Shown here piece after piece: positions 5,852 through 14,767 of a DNA stretch of 18,262 bases; positions within the stretch are counted from its first letter, which is position 1; each line of letters opens with the position of its first letter. Position numbers and translations under genes: made by a program. The stretch spans positions 1-18,262 of the forward strand of contig JAMQCK010000653.1 of assembly GCA_024196135.1 (NCBI GenBank). Direction: 5' to 3'. The DNA comes from Pleurotus ostreatus/Saccharomyces cerevisiae fusant (Eukaryota; Opisthokonta). The notes under the pieces are model-generated. The model searched no databases. It was given only the letters and a program-made list of their open reading frames with translations, and was not told where the DNA came from.

Positions 5852-8800
5852 CGGGGGGGGTACGCGCTTAGCGGAGGGGGTGGGTACGCGCTAAGCCGGC
5901 AGGGGACGCCGTCCGCTCGACCGCAAGTCGAGGTCACTCGACTGGAGGGGGTAGTCGTGCCAGGCGGCCTCCGAAGAAAGGGAAAGCGCACTCTTCGACC
6001 TCGACGGGATGGACGCGATATGCGCGCCGCTCCAGGAGGAGCTCTAGTTGCGCGGCTCGGGAAGAGACGTCACTCGACTCGAGGATGGAAGTGCGTTGTG
6101 CCTGAAGGCTCGGCGCGCTCGTCCCCCAGGCCTATCCGCCCTTCATCGGCTCCCACACCGTCCCCTAGCACGCATACCACTGCATACGTCTTCTTCCCCG
6201 TCCTCGATGCAGGTGTCTTCTCCGCCATCGAGGGCTGGCGGGCGGGCTGTGGTCGACTGAAAGGAAGCTGTGGTCGACTGAAAGGAAGCTGGTGCGTGCG
6301 ATTTCAGGGAGGGGCCGATGCGGAGGACGCGCACTACGATCTGGGAGGACGGAGGGCGAATGAGGACGGGGACGAGGACGAGACCCTTAAGCGGGGCGCA
6401 GTCGCGGTCGACTCAGCAGGGAGGCGACAGCGCTCGACCTGCAAGAGGCGCGTTCAATCCGGGTAACGGCACGACCCATCTTGACAGCGGTCAAGCCCTC
6501 AGTCGAGGCAAGGAGGGGGCGAAGTCGATTGGACGGGAGGCGTACGATTTTGATTAGGGAGGGAAGTGGACAAAGTCGACCGGGAAATGTGGATAAAGTT
6601 GACGACGGAGTTGACTGGAAAGTGGCGGACGATGTCAACTGGGAAGGGGGCGTCAGAGCTCGACTCGGAGGGAGGCTGTGTTCGGGGAGACACACCAGCT
6701 CGGCATCGCTGTCACCGTGGTCGCACTCGTCCCCGTTGTCGTCGTCTCCACATTCGCCCTCGCGGGCTTCGTCGCCGCGTTCGACGTCGCTGCCCATCGC
6801 CACTACATTCGATCTTGCTGGTCTCTCGCTCCGCCCGTCATTTTTTGCCTGGTGTTACTCCCGCCCTTGCTCAATCTGCGCAGCGGACGCGGTCGAGCAA
6901 GGAGACCTTTGGACGAGGGGAACGATGTGACGTGCCCCGTTGACATGAGGGGGAGCGCCATGTTCTTGGGGAAGCGTATGCGCGCGAGAGTGCAGTCGAC
7001 GGAGGTGCGATCTGCTCGACGAGGGTGGAGGCGCGCTAGGAAATGCGGCGACGTGATCGAGCGAAGGAAAGAGTCCGGTTGAGTGCAGGTAGTTGACCTC
7101 GTGTGGGCGGTATCAACGCGAGGCCCGGACTCGGCCGACGTTGGTGGGAGCGGAGGCCACACGTGAAGGGGAAGGCGCGTTGCCCGACTGGTGGACCGAG
7201 AACCACTCGACCTCAATGTCGCCATCGCCGCGATTGCCCTCGTTGGTGCTGACGTTACGCCCGACCATGCCGGAGGTCTTCTCATCGTTCAACCCACGAG
7301 CGAGAGCGATGCGCCCCTCGACCTTGGGGCTAACACGGTCGAACCCAGGGGCGCAGCGCCAGTGCCCTGATCAGGAAGCTCCGAACTCAATGAAGGAGAG
7401 CTTCGAACGCCTCGAGAAGAGCGCCACCCGTCCGCGAGAGCAGAAGCACCATCGAGCGGACAGAGACCGCGGGGCGCGCTAGCTGTGTCCAGTGCCGTGG
7501 GGTTCCCGTTCGGACCGGGTATCCTCGACTTCAAGGAGGGTTGCGAGCCGACCGACGGAGTGAAAGAAATGAAGCTGAACGCGTGGGCGCGCTGGAGAAG
7601 AGGAGAGACATACAGATTTGTCATATCCGTCCATGATTGCCACACATGCGGGCCCTTCTGCGCCTTTGCGCCTCCTCGCTTGGGTGTATGACGTTGGGAT
7701 CAACGAGACGTCGAGAACGTCTGGAGGCGTCGGACTTCGTGTGGAGGCGTTGGGAGTGTCTGCAGGCGTTGAGTGCGTCTGGAGGCACTATGAGACCCTG
7801 GGCCTCCAAGAACGTCGCTCGCGCTGGCCGCTGAGATCCTCGCGGATTGTCGGGAATACCCACTTGGATCGGCGGGACACTTCTGCCTTGCGCAGCATCC
7901 TCTCAGCACCTGACGCAGGATCGCCTTTCCTGCCTCGATGTCGCCCATCTTTCTCGTCGATGGGGCTTTCGTGCCCTCGGCCCCGTTTCCCCGCCTCCGT
8001 CGGCATGGGTCCCTCAATTGCGGAGCTCATTTGTCGATGAGGGGATGGTTGAGTTCCATGTGAATCTGCATAGAAGGACGAATCAGTGTCGGAGGAGACG
8101 CGCAGGGTTCGAAGGTCTCGTGGGAGGCAGAAGACGCAGAAGACACGAGAGGTCAGTCGGAAGAAAAGAAATGGCTTAACTGACTGCATGTAAAAGGGCC
8201 GCCTAGTGTGACAGGATCGCCAATCAAGTGCCGAGCACAACTCTGCATTTGCGCATCGTCCGGGTCGCGCAGCGGGTCCCTGAAAAGCTCGAGCCTCCGC
8301 TCTCATCCTGCGTGTATCTTCAAGCGGCTCATGTGTTCAAGAAGCCTCGTCAGAGATATGGGGGCGGTACAGGATGGGAGGAAAGACGCACACATTTGTT
8401 CTCCTTCAGAATAGCGCGCGTGATGCCGGAGAGGATACTTTCCCAGTGATGCGGCGTGTTCGTGCCCGGAAACGCTACCCGTGCGAGCGCGTGCTGCACC
8501 GCATCCATAGACGACCACGAGTGGCAAACCAAGGCACTAGGTGCTCAAGGTGGTCCGGATGGCCGAGCCCGCGGTGGTAGGAGAACCCGAGCCAGAAATA
8601 CGTGCAGAGCCACCAAGGAGGGAGAAGGACGGAGAGAGCGGCACAGTTTAGTAGGTGATGCGGATTCCGCTGCGCTCACGCGGATGGATGCAGTGCTGGT
8701 TAGGTCGCCACAATAGTAGATGTTCCTGGTAATCTGCCTGCGCAGCTCGCAGTTCTAGGCTCACATTATGGCGCGCTCAAGGCCGTGTTCCCGAAGGTCT

Positions 8801-9631
8801 TTGTTGCGGGAAGCCGGCAAATGGGGGTCTAACATCTGTCTTGAGGGGAGCATACAAGCGTGTCGGGAGTGGGTGTGAAGTAGATGGGCTCGCATTCGAG
8901 CAGCACGATTGGGCGCGAGTGGACCTGGCTAGTAGTGATGAATGGTTCCTGAGCGCTCTCTGTACATATTGAAAAAAACTGGCGATGCACAAAAGTACGG
9001 AGAGACTACGCCTCGTCGCTCAGCGCCTGCTTAATGCTGTTAACAAGCTATGCTGGGGCGACCTTTCGTGAGGCGTCCATTCAGCGGTCAAATTGTAAAG
9101 GTTCTGTTCGCAGACAGGAGCTCAGCGTTACGTGCAACGCGAAGGTATACAGGGCTGATAATTGATACTATCGGATGGTGGGTGGACCTCGACGGGACCT
9201 CCAAGGCGACAGCGCGCATGAATCTCGAAGGCGAGGTGCAAAGTCCTCTGCGTGATCGAAGACTCTTGCATTGACGAGCGCTACAGTTCTGGGAGCCAAG
9301 GCCCATGCTATGTCAAGGAGATAGCAATGAGCTCAGCGGCGCACGACGCGGGCGGATCCAAGGCTCGAGCACGTGAGAAACGTCTGGCCGATCCACGTGA
9401 TCGGCATCCGCCGCAAATGGTTCGAACCCTACCCCAAGACCTTGGATGGATCCTCACCTGTATGCTTGGCTTCCGCAACTTTTCGCTCATAAAAGCGGCT
9501 TTTAGATTGAAGCTCATACCTAAATGGAAGTAGTAAATGCGAATTGATGACTGCCAGCTTCCTGCCCCTTCACACGCCGTGACTTGCACGCTTTGCTCCG
9601 TTTTCTGATTGCTCCGCTTTCGCATTGCTGG
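5852..9631. other. Long stretch without a recognised gene
   Basis: The left half (to about 7.4 kb) is GC-rich with many GTCGAC/TCGA words and looks like decayed minisatellite. It is followed by more ordinary base composition. Short ORFs exist on both strands, for example 6678-7082 plus, 7485-7691 plus and 9252-9533 plus. None has a recognisable domain, splice pattern or consistent codon bias. A small gene with introns could be missed here. Confidence 0.5.
7718..7790. repeat. Degenerate minisatellite, about 4 x 19-20 bp
   Basis: The unit carries GTCTGGAGGCGT with variants (GTGTGGAGGCGT, GTCTGCAGGCGT, GTCTGGAGGCAC). It lies apart from the main mosaic but has the same unit size. Confidence 0.75.
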
Positions 9632-10315
9632 CTACCGTGTATCCACCTTCCGAGCTACAAAACACCACTTTCCCGCTTCTAGATTCAAGCGCCTTATATC
9701 GTCAAGTTTGAACTTCTTCGAGTGAAGACCATCCATAAATCCCTTGAGCACATGGCCCTCCACAGTACATTGCACTGTGAGCTTCGTCAACCCTTCTAAC
9801 GCGCACAGGGCTTTCTTCACGCTCTCCTCACTCTCGTACACACAGTTTGAGACGTCTACCGTCAGGTCAGTAATGTTTGCATACCCTCTACCTGTGCGCA
9901 TAATGTCTTGCAGGCAAACATCTGTGTCGAGGCATCCGAGGTTGATGACAATAGGCCTTCTTTGCATATCAACTGCCCACAAACAGTCATCCTCCATATT
10001 TGAATGGTTGGGTTGTGGTGGTGTAAGTCCCAAGATGCTCAAGGTGAGCGGGGCCCCGAACGAGGGATCGCCTGCGCTACTGACGGCATTTTCTAGTAGG
10101 CTGGCGCATTGACCAGTCGAAATCTTCTGCCGCAGCTCCAGGCTGCCACTCCGGAAGCGCGATAGCTGGGTGATCCCGAGCCATGGATACGGCACGTTTG
10201 CATCTGCACCCTTGTACACGAGCTGCCTGCAGACAAGTTGCTGTATCAATCGCTCTCGATCTTTGTGTTCTATCGCCTTGATCCGGTCATTGTACTCGGT
10301 CCCATTGACAAGGTT
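9632..10315 (-). pseudogene. 3' part of a host gene split by a DNA transposon
   Basis: After the target duplication (10313-10315), 226 codons stay open to a TAG at 9632. There is no start codon of its own at the left edge of the transposon. The frame matches exactly the frame of the 5' part at 11649-11951. I do not recognise the family. The C-terminal half has leucine-patterned segments such as ITDLTVDVSNC, LTKLTVQC and IRRLNLEAG, which resemble the irregular leucine-rich repeats of fungal F-box proteins; this is a weak suggestion. The lack of stops on either side of the insertion suggests that the gene was working until recently, or that some transcripts still splice around the element. Confidence 0.65.
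10313..10315. repeat. Target site duplication GTT, left copy
   Basis: GTT lies directly before CACTGGG and matches 11649-11651 directly after CCCAGTG. On the host coding strand it is one AAC codon. Confidence 0.85.
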
Positions 10316-10351
10316 CACTGGGAAAAGGATTCGACGTGAAATTCACTTGAC
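10316..10351 (+). repeat. Left terminal inverted repeat
   Basis: A 36-bp arm starting CACTGGG and containing TCGACGTGAAATTCAC. Compared with the reversed right arm it differs at positions 8, 9, 15 and 33 only. Confidence 0.9.
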
Positions 10352-10419
10352 ATCGAGCGAAATTCGCTTTTCGCTGGATCTCATGCGAATCCAATTCACC
10401 TCGGTAAAGCGAAATTCGC
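10336..10419. repeat. Left subterminal motif cluster GYGAAATTCRC
   Basis: The 11-base near-palindrome occurs at 10336-10346 (GTGAAATTCAC), 10357-10367 and 10409-10419 (both GCGAAATTCGC), with further AGCGAAA half sites nearby. Subterminal repeats bind transposase in CACTA elements, so these are candidate binding sites. Confidence 0.7.
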
Positions 10420-11470
10420 ACGACCTTGAGTGACACTATTTCGCTAGACTGACAACTGACTGCTATCGAGCGAAAGTTATAGATAGTTAGTATCAAGTAA
10501 CAAGATGGGTAAGGGTCCCAAGGAAATAAATGTATAGATAGCCTAAAGAGTATCAAGAGTTCCGCGACTGGCACTAGATAACCCAGCTGCAACATATTTC
10601 CGTCGGCGTCATCAAAGAAGTCCACAAAAGGGCATGTGCGACGACGAGCAGCGATTTCGAAGGCCCAACCATTATGTGGCGTTGGCGCCACACAGTGACG
10701 TACGCGAAGTCGCAAATCGTCGAAGCTTTGTCCCCAACCACCATCATCCACCGTCGCTCGCTATAATGTGCGAAGATATACTTCGCAATGTACGACGCAC
10801 GGCCGCGAGATCGAAGAATAACAATAGCAACGCCGATGAGCGCTGTCCCACCGGCGAGTTTACGGTGCGTGGGCGGAAGCCTATGTCAGAAATAAGCGCT
10901 CACCCTAGTCATGAGTGCAGATCACTTCACCCCACCGAATGGCCCGCCTCCTCGGTGTCTCCCTTCCATATCCTGTATCCTACTTCTCGTCACTCCAGCT
11001 CACGAACATCAATCCCGTGCTCCCCTTCGTGCTCGCTCACGCCATGAGCAGATTTGTATGCTGTGTGCGTCATTCCGCTGTCCTGTGTGCTGCGCAAGGG
11101 CTCACTACACTGTGTCTGTACCGTGCTACCAGCCCTCTCGTTGAAGCAACCTCAGCGACTGACAAGGATTGCGGTCCATCACGTCGTGATGTGACTTTGC
11201 TTATGTGAAGATGCCGACACGACTGGTGAGTTTTGCTCTTCTGGCCCTGTTCTTATGAGGAGTCTTCAGCAGTTCCTGAGTGTTTCCTTTGTCTGGTGGG
11301 GGCTGTATTGTACAGTTTCTAGTCCTGGTACTTGTAGAACTATTGTTGTAGTAGTAGTCATCTTTCAATACATCTTTTCGATCTCATACCAGTGCGATGC
11401 CAAAGAAAGAAATGGCGAAAAGCAGAAAAAAGCGAATACCAGTCATTTCACTCTATGAAGGCCGATTTAC

Positions 11471-11628
11471 GCTCGAAGTCGAGCGAAACAGAGGTCGCGA
11501 AACGCGACTTTTTTGGCGTGAAATATTTTCGCTCGAGTCCGAGCGAAACTTGCTGCATCTTGAGTGAAATTCACTCAGATAGTGGTGAATTTCAATCAAA
11601 GCTGAGCGAAAAGTCGAGTGAATTTCAC
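11471..11628. repeat. Right subterminal motif and hairpin cluster
   Basis: GTGAAATTCAC lies at 11564-11574 inside the longer near-palindrome GAGTGAAATTCACTC (11562-11576), and its reverse form at 11618-11628. Short inverted repeats also occur: CGCTCG/CGAGCG (11471-11486), GTCGCG/CGCGAC (about 11493-11507) and TTTCGCTC/GAGCGAAA (11527-11548). Confidence 0.7.
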
Positions 11629-11648
11629 GTCGATTCCTTCCCCCAGTG
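11613..11648 (-). repeat. Right terminal inverted repeat
   Basis: A 36-bp arm; on the minus strand it starts CACTGGGGG and contains TCGACGTGAAATTCAC. It pairs with 10316-10351. Confidence 0.9.
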
Positions 11649-11651
11649 GTT
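11649..11651. repeat. Target site duplication GTT, right copy
   Basis: GTT lies directly after the right end of the element; the matching copy is at 10313-10315. Confidence 0.85.
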
Positions 11652-11951
11652 ATAAGATGGTGTGATGATCTCCAGCCTATCCCAGTAAAATACTGGGTTG
11701 CAGAGTGTGCATACCGTGCAGTCCACAGCAGATCGCCCTGCGGTAATAGGCAGATCGACGCGCACAATTATCCCAGTGGGAGACACTTGTTTCAGTATCT
11801 CAAAGATCCTATGAACGGACCTAGTGAAGTCCGTGTCAAGCGCGTCGTTTGCGTGGCCTTGGAAAATCACAATTTCGGCGTAGTACTCGGGCCCCTCAAA
11901 ACGTTCCGATGACTTGAAAGTCAGGTTCACTCTCGTGATCAGGCTAGACAT
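11649..11951 (-). pseudogene. 5' part of the same split host gene
   Basis: The ORF starts with ATG at 11951 (protein starts MSSLITRVNLTF) and runs 101 codons to the transposon edge, ending with the AAC codon of the target duplication. If translated onward, it enters the terminal repeat and stops after seven more residues (stop at 11625), giving a 108-aa truncated product. Joined across the insertion, the ORF is 327 codons plus stop. Function is unknown; hydrophobic strands such as YYAEIVIFQG and GIIVRVDLPI suggest a folded domain. Confidence 0.65.
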
Positions 11952-13369
11952 GGCTGGGTGTTGGCTTGTTGATGATTAAACTTGAGAGGGCGGGTCAGAG
12001 GTCTATGCTTGGAAGGTAGTGGGGTGCGAAGTCTTCTGGTCACGAGATCGTTGCGGAACCACTGGTATAGCGCTTGGAAGACGCGATGGAGCGAGATCTG
12101 GTCAGGGTAATGAAAATGTTGAGTGGGAGCTCACGATAGGCTTGCTGGCTTATATATGGCTCATCGGCAACAGCTCAACTGAGCGAGGGGTAATCCTTGG
12201 CCAAAAGAAGGAGCTACCTGGAAAAAAGAAGCATCTGACCCAACTTTTTACTCGGAAATGGAAGCGCCGAAGCAGAGAAAAATGATGCGCTATCAAGCAC
12301 TCAATGTTCCGCAAAGACGCTCATTGGGTCTCAATGACCGTCATCAGAGAAAATCGTGATTCTTAACTGGAACAAAAGAACACTTCAGTTATTCAATTAA
12401 TAGAAGCTCGTGGATGCTATGGAAGGCAGCTTTCGCTGATGCAGAAAGACGATCCCATCGTAATAAGATATCGATTCGATCGCGGTCTGCGTCTTCGTGT
12501 GGGTTAACGAGGCCCGCGACTGCGGGAGTGGACGCGTGGTACAAATGGATGGACGCCGTCGACCAAAGGTAGGAAGACGCACAAGCGTCCCGCCAAAGGG
12601 GCGGGTCGCGCCGACGAAGGAGAGAAGAGCATGCTCGGCGAAGGTGAGTCAGACGTTTGTTTTTTGAGGCGTACCGACGGGCCGACCAGGTGAAGAAGGC
12701 GGCCAGCCTGTTTACCCCGAGCCAGAGCAGGCGGGAGTGGTGGAGGGACGCTGGGTGCCATGAACGCCAACACGAGGATAGCCAAGCAGTCTCCGACCTC
12801 TTAATTTGAGGCCGCAATTGAGGCGCCCTAATCGACCGGAGAAAGGAAGCGCCCCCGACCATGCAGAGAGAAGCATCCCCGGCTACCGGGGGCAGAGGCG
12901 AACCTCCCCGAGCAGAAGAGCCCCCGATTTCGGCCTGAGAGACGACTCGCCGGCTTGACCGAGGTGGAAGTCGCGCTCCCTGACCTTCTGACTCGAGAGG
13001 CGGTCACAATCGATCCACTGGGCGGAGTCGTCGATCCGAGGCATGAGGTGCGGGTGCCGTCAGGCGATCCATCGGACTGGGAAAAGGTAGACACTTGGTC
13101 TCGCGAGGAGAGGCTCGCTACTAGGCGTAGTGGATGAAGGAGTGTTCGGCCGGGCGAGGGCGGTTGGACTATCCGACCTAGAGGGGGAGCGACGCGCTTT
13201 TTTTTCCGACGGGAGTGATGAGCTATCCGACCCCAAGGGTACGGGGACACGCAAGACGTGTTGTGATCGCTCGTAGAGGCATGAATTAATTATCTGCTCG
13301 TATGAACAGCCCAGAGGGCATGCGCTCTCATATTCTACGCCGAAGTACGACAGGTGCTGAGAAACATCA
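11952..13369. other. Region without a recognised gene
   Basis: The first 300 bp should hold the promoter of the split gene. From about 12400 to 13250 the sequence is GC-rich. It has ORFs on both strands (12389-12862 minus, 157 codons; 13060-13402 minus, an extension of the neighbouring pseudogene frame; 12955-13137 plus), all rich in Arg, Ser and Pro and without a recognisable domain. The word CTATCCGACC occurs twice (near 13170 and 13215). I do not support a gene here. Confidence 0.45.
12150..12156 (-). promoter_or_regulatory. Possible TATA box of the split host gene
   Basis: Read on the minus strand, CCATATATAAG lies about 200 bp upstream of the ATG at 11951. The distance suits a fungal promoter with a long 5' leader, but one TATA-like word is weak evidence. 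Confidence 0.35.
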
Positions 13370-14388
13370 CTATCGCCTGCTCCGCCTCCCTTTCTGACCC
13401 ACCTGGCAGGACGGAGCGGGAGGGTCAATGATGCGCACGATGTTGATCGCAAGAAAGTGCGCGCGGACGTCGGACACCCGAGTGAAGTCATCGAGCAGCT
13501 GGAGGGGTCGCAAATCAGCATCGGGTTTTGAGGCGCACAGAGCGGGTGAGTCGAAACGAAGCGTTCTGGAAAGGCATGGAGACGCGAACCAGTCAACTCA
13601 CCGCGAAGATCACATACGGCCCGCCCAACGTGACAGGATCGTGGATGCACCTCAGGATATCCTGCCCCATTTGGTCGTCATCGTCCCGCGGCAGCTCGTA
13701 GAACAGAGCAAATCGCTGCTCCCAATTATGGGGGAAATGCTTGGGGAGTAGCTGCGGTCTTCGTCAGTAAAGGCCGGTGTAGGACAGCAATGGGAATGGA
13801 CGCATGCATTCGCCGTTCCTGGGTTGTTTGAGGGCGCAAGTGAGGCCAGAGAGGAAGATGCACCAGTAAAATCGGATGTCTGTCCCGCGCTGGGCCGCCA
13901 ACGCGATTCCATGCTGCACAGTATCCAAGGATAGGCGCATGTCGGAGAAATAGGGCTCGAGAAGTCGAGCGCGGTCAGGAGGGATGCAGCCGAGATCGAG
14001 GTCCGAGCCCTCTAGACAGTATACCTCAAATCGATTCGTGCTCGTAGTAGTAAAGCTCCCAGTAGCGCCCGAGAATTTCCGTGCACGCTAGGACAGTCGC
14101 GACAATATACAAGCGGTGTTCGGCGGAGAGGTCCCCTATGGAAGTCATGATAGGTGAGCAGGGTCGTTCTGAGTGCACTCTATAGGTCGACGACTTCAGA
14201 CGCGCTCGAGCGACACGAAGGCTTTCATTTGGTTTGGACGACGTGATGTTAAGAGCGAAGGTTCGAACGTGTGGGAAATAGCGGGCCGGATTCGGCAAGT
14301 CTGCATCCGGCATCTGAAGGTCCTTGACCTCGACTTCCACGAAGCACATCACAAGCTGCTTTCCTCTGCGCTGTCCCTCTTCTTGCAT
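13370..14388 (-). pseudogene. Degraded paralogue of the gene at 16854-17949 (DPVTLGG family)
   Basis: A minus-strand frame from ATG 14388 runs to a stop at 14026. The similarity to the intact paralogue then continues in another frame, so a one-base indel lies near 14028 (after YYYEHES). The second segment contains LDLGCIPPD, YFSDMRLSLD and FYWCIFLSGL, matching DIDLSDPS, WFKQTRLCFD and RYWRIILTGL of the paralogue. The next exon, 13602-13751, is 50 codons (52 in the paralogue) and contains CIHDPVTLGG versus CVMDPVTLGG. It is preceded by TACTGAC and CGCAG but has no in-phase donor upstream. A 103-bp intron (13499-13601, GTGAGT to CTCCAG) follows at the same place and phase as in the paralogue. 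The last exon reads LLDDFTRVSDVRAHFLAINIV and stops at 13370. Two breaks suggest a pseudogene; a sequencing error could explain the frameshift. Confidence 0.6.
13499..13601 (-). other. Intron in the degraded paralogue (103 bp)
   Basis: Donor GCG|GTGAGT and acceptor CCCCTCCAG are both good. Phase 0, a few codons after DPVTLGG, as in the intact paralogue, whose matching intron is 55 bp. Confidence 0.65.
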
Positions 14389-14767
14389 TCACAATGACGA
14401 GACGCCGCGAGATATCTCACGCCAAGTAATATACAGCGCCTGAACGCTGTGAGTCATCCAGGAACCGGTCTTCACAGCCACCGGTATATCCCACGTGGAG
14501 CGTTCAAACGATCATTGCATGCGGGCGATCGGTACGGAAGATAAGAAATTGCATCCTCGTCTCTTCCCCAACCTCCTCAAAGTCCTATACATTGCCTCGC
14601 GCGGGAGGCAGACGCCCATAATGTGCTGCTGAGATCGACTAGTGCGTGCCACATAGCCAGCTGACAGCCGTTATCTGACTTCGGGCTCCAGCGGGAGATA
14701 ACCACCAATAGCTCGACTGCCACGACTCACACGACTCGATTGCACCTAATCGTCGCCCGGAACGTCG
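14389..14767. other. Shared upstream region between the pseudogene and the MFS gene
   Basis: This 379-bp spacer lies between two divergently oriented starts. A palindromic CCACGTGG (CACGTG at 14492-14497) lies about 270 bp upstream of the MFS start and could bind a bHLH regulator. No clear TATA box is visible near the MFS start. Confidence 0.45.
14492..14497. promoter_or_regulatory. CACGTG E-box upstream of the MFS gene
   Basis: The hexamer is the centre of the 8-base palindrome CCACGTGG. bHLH factors bind this site in fungi. A single hexamer can occur by chance. Confidence 0.3.

Larger units (their letters stand above)
10316..11648. mobile_element. Non-autonomous CACTA-like DNA transposon (1333 bp)
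   Basis: The element starts CACTGGG and ends CCCAGTG. The terminal inverted repeats match at 32 of 36 positions. The flanks carry a perfect 3-bp duplication, GTT (10313-10315 and 11649-11651). CACTA/CACTG ends, 3-bp duplications and short repeated motifs just inside the ends are known features of the CACTA/EnSpm superfamily. No transposase reading frame is present, so the element would depend on an autonomous relative elsewhere. The interior (about 10500-11380) shows no recognised gene. One minus-strand frame (10287-10751) is open for 154 codons and might be captured host sequence, but I cannot identify it. PIF/Harbinger also makes 3-bp duplications but normally has GG/GC ends and targets TWA, so it fits less well. 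Confidence 0.85.

Noticed and set aside
6678..7082. Hydrophobic plus-strand ORF of 134 codons as a membrane protein
   Set aside because: The hydrophobic run is the shadow of a GC-rich, GAC/GTC-repeating stretch that reads as Asp/Glu-rich on the other strand. Neither strand shows a start context, intron or domain.
7164..7370. Plus-strand frame with protein-like stretch (LVDREPLDLNVAIAAIALVG...)
   Set aside because: It has no start codon upstream and no recognisable splice acceptor that links it to other coding sequence. It lies in decayed GTCGCC-type repeat sequence.
9415..9435. tRNA gene suggested by the B-box word GGTTCGAACC
   Set aside because: No matching acceptor, anticodon or T-stem pairing could be formed on either strand.
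10316..11648. PIF/Harbinger or hAT assignment for the transposon
   Set aside because: hAT makes 8-bp duplications, and PIF/Harbinger usually has GG or GC ends and targets TWA. CACTG ends with a GTT duplication fit CACTA/EnSpm better.
12389..12862. 157-codon minus-strand ORF
   Set aside because: Arg/Ser-rich composition with competing ORFs in other frames. No similarity to the DPVTLGG family or any domain I recognise.
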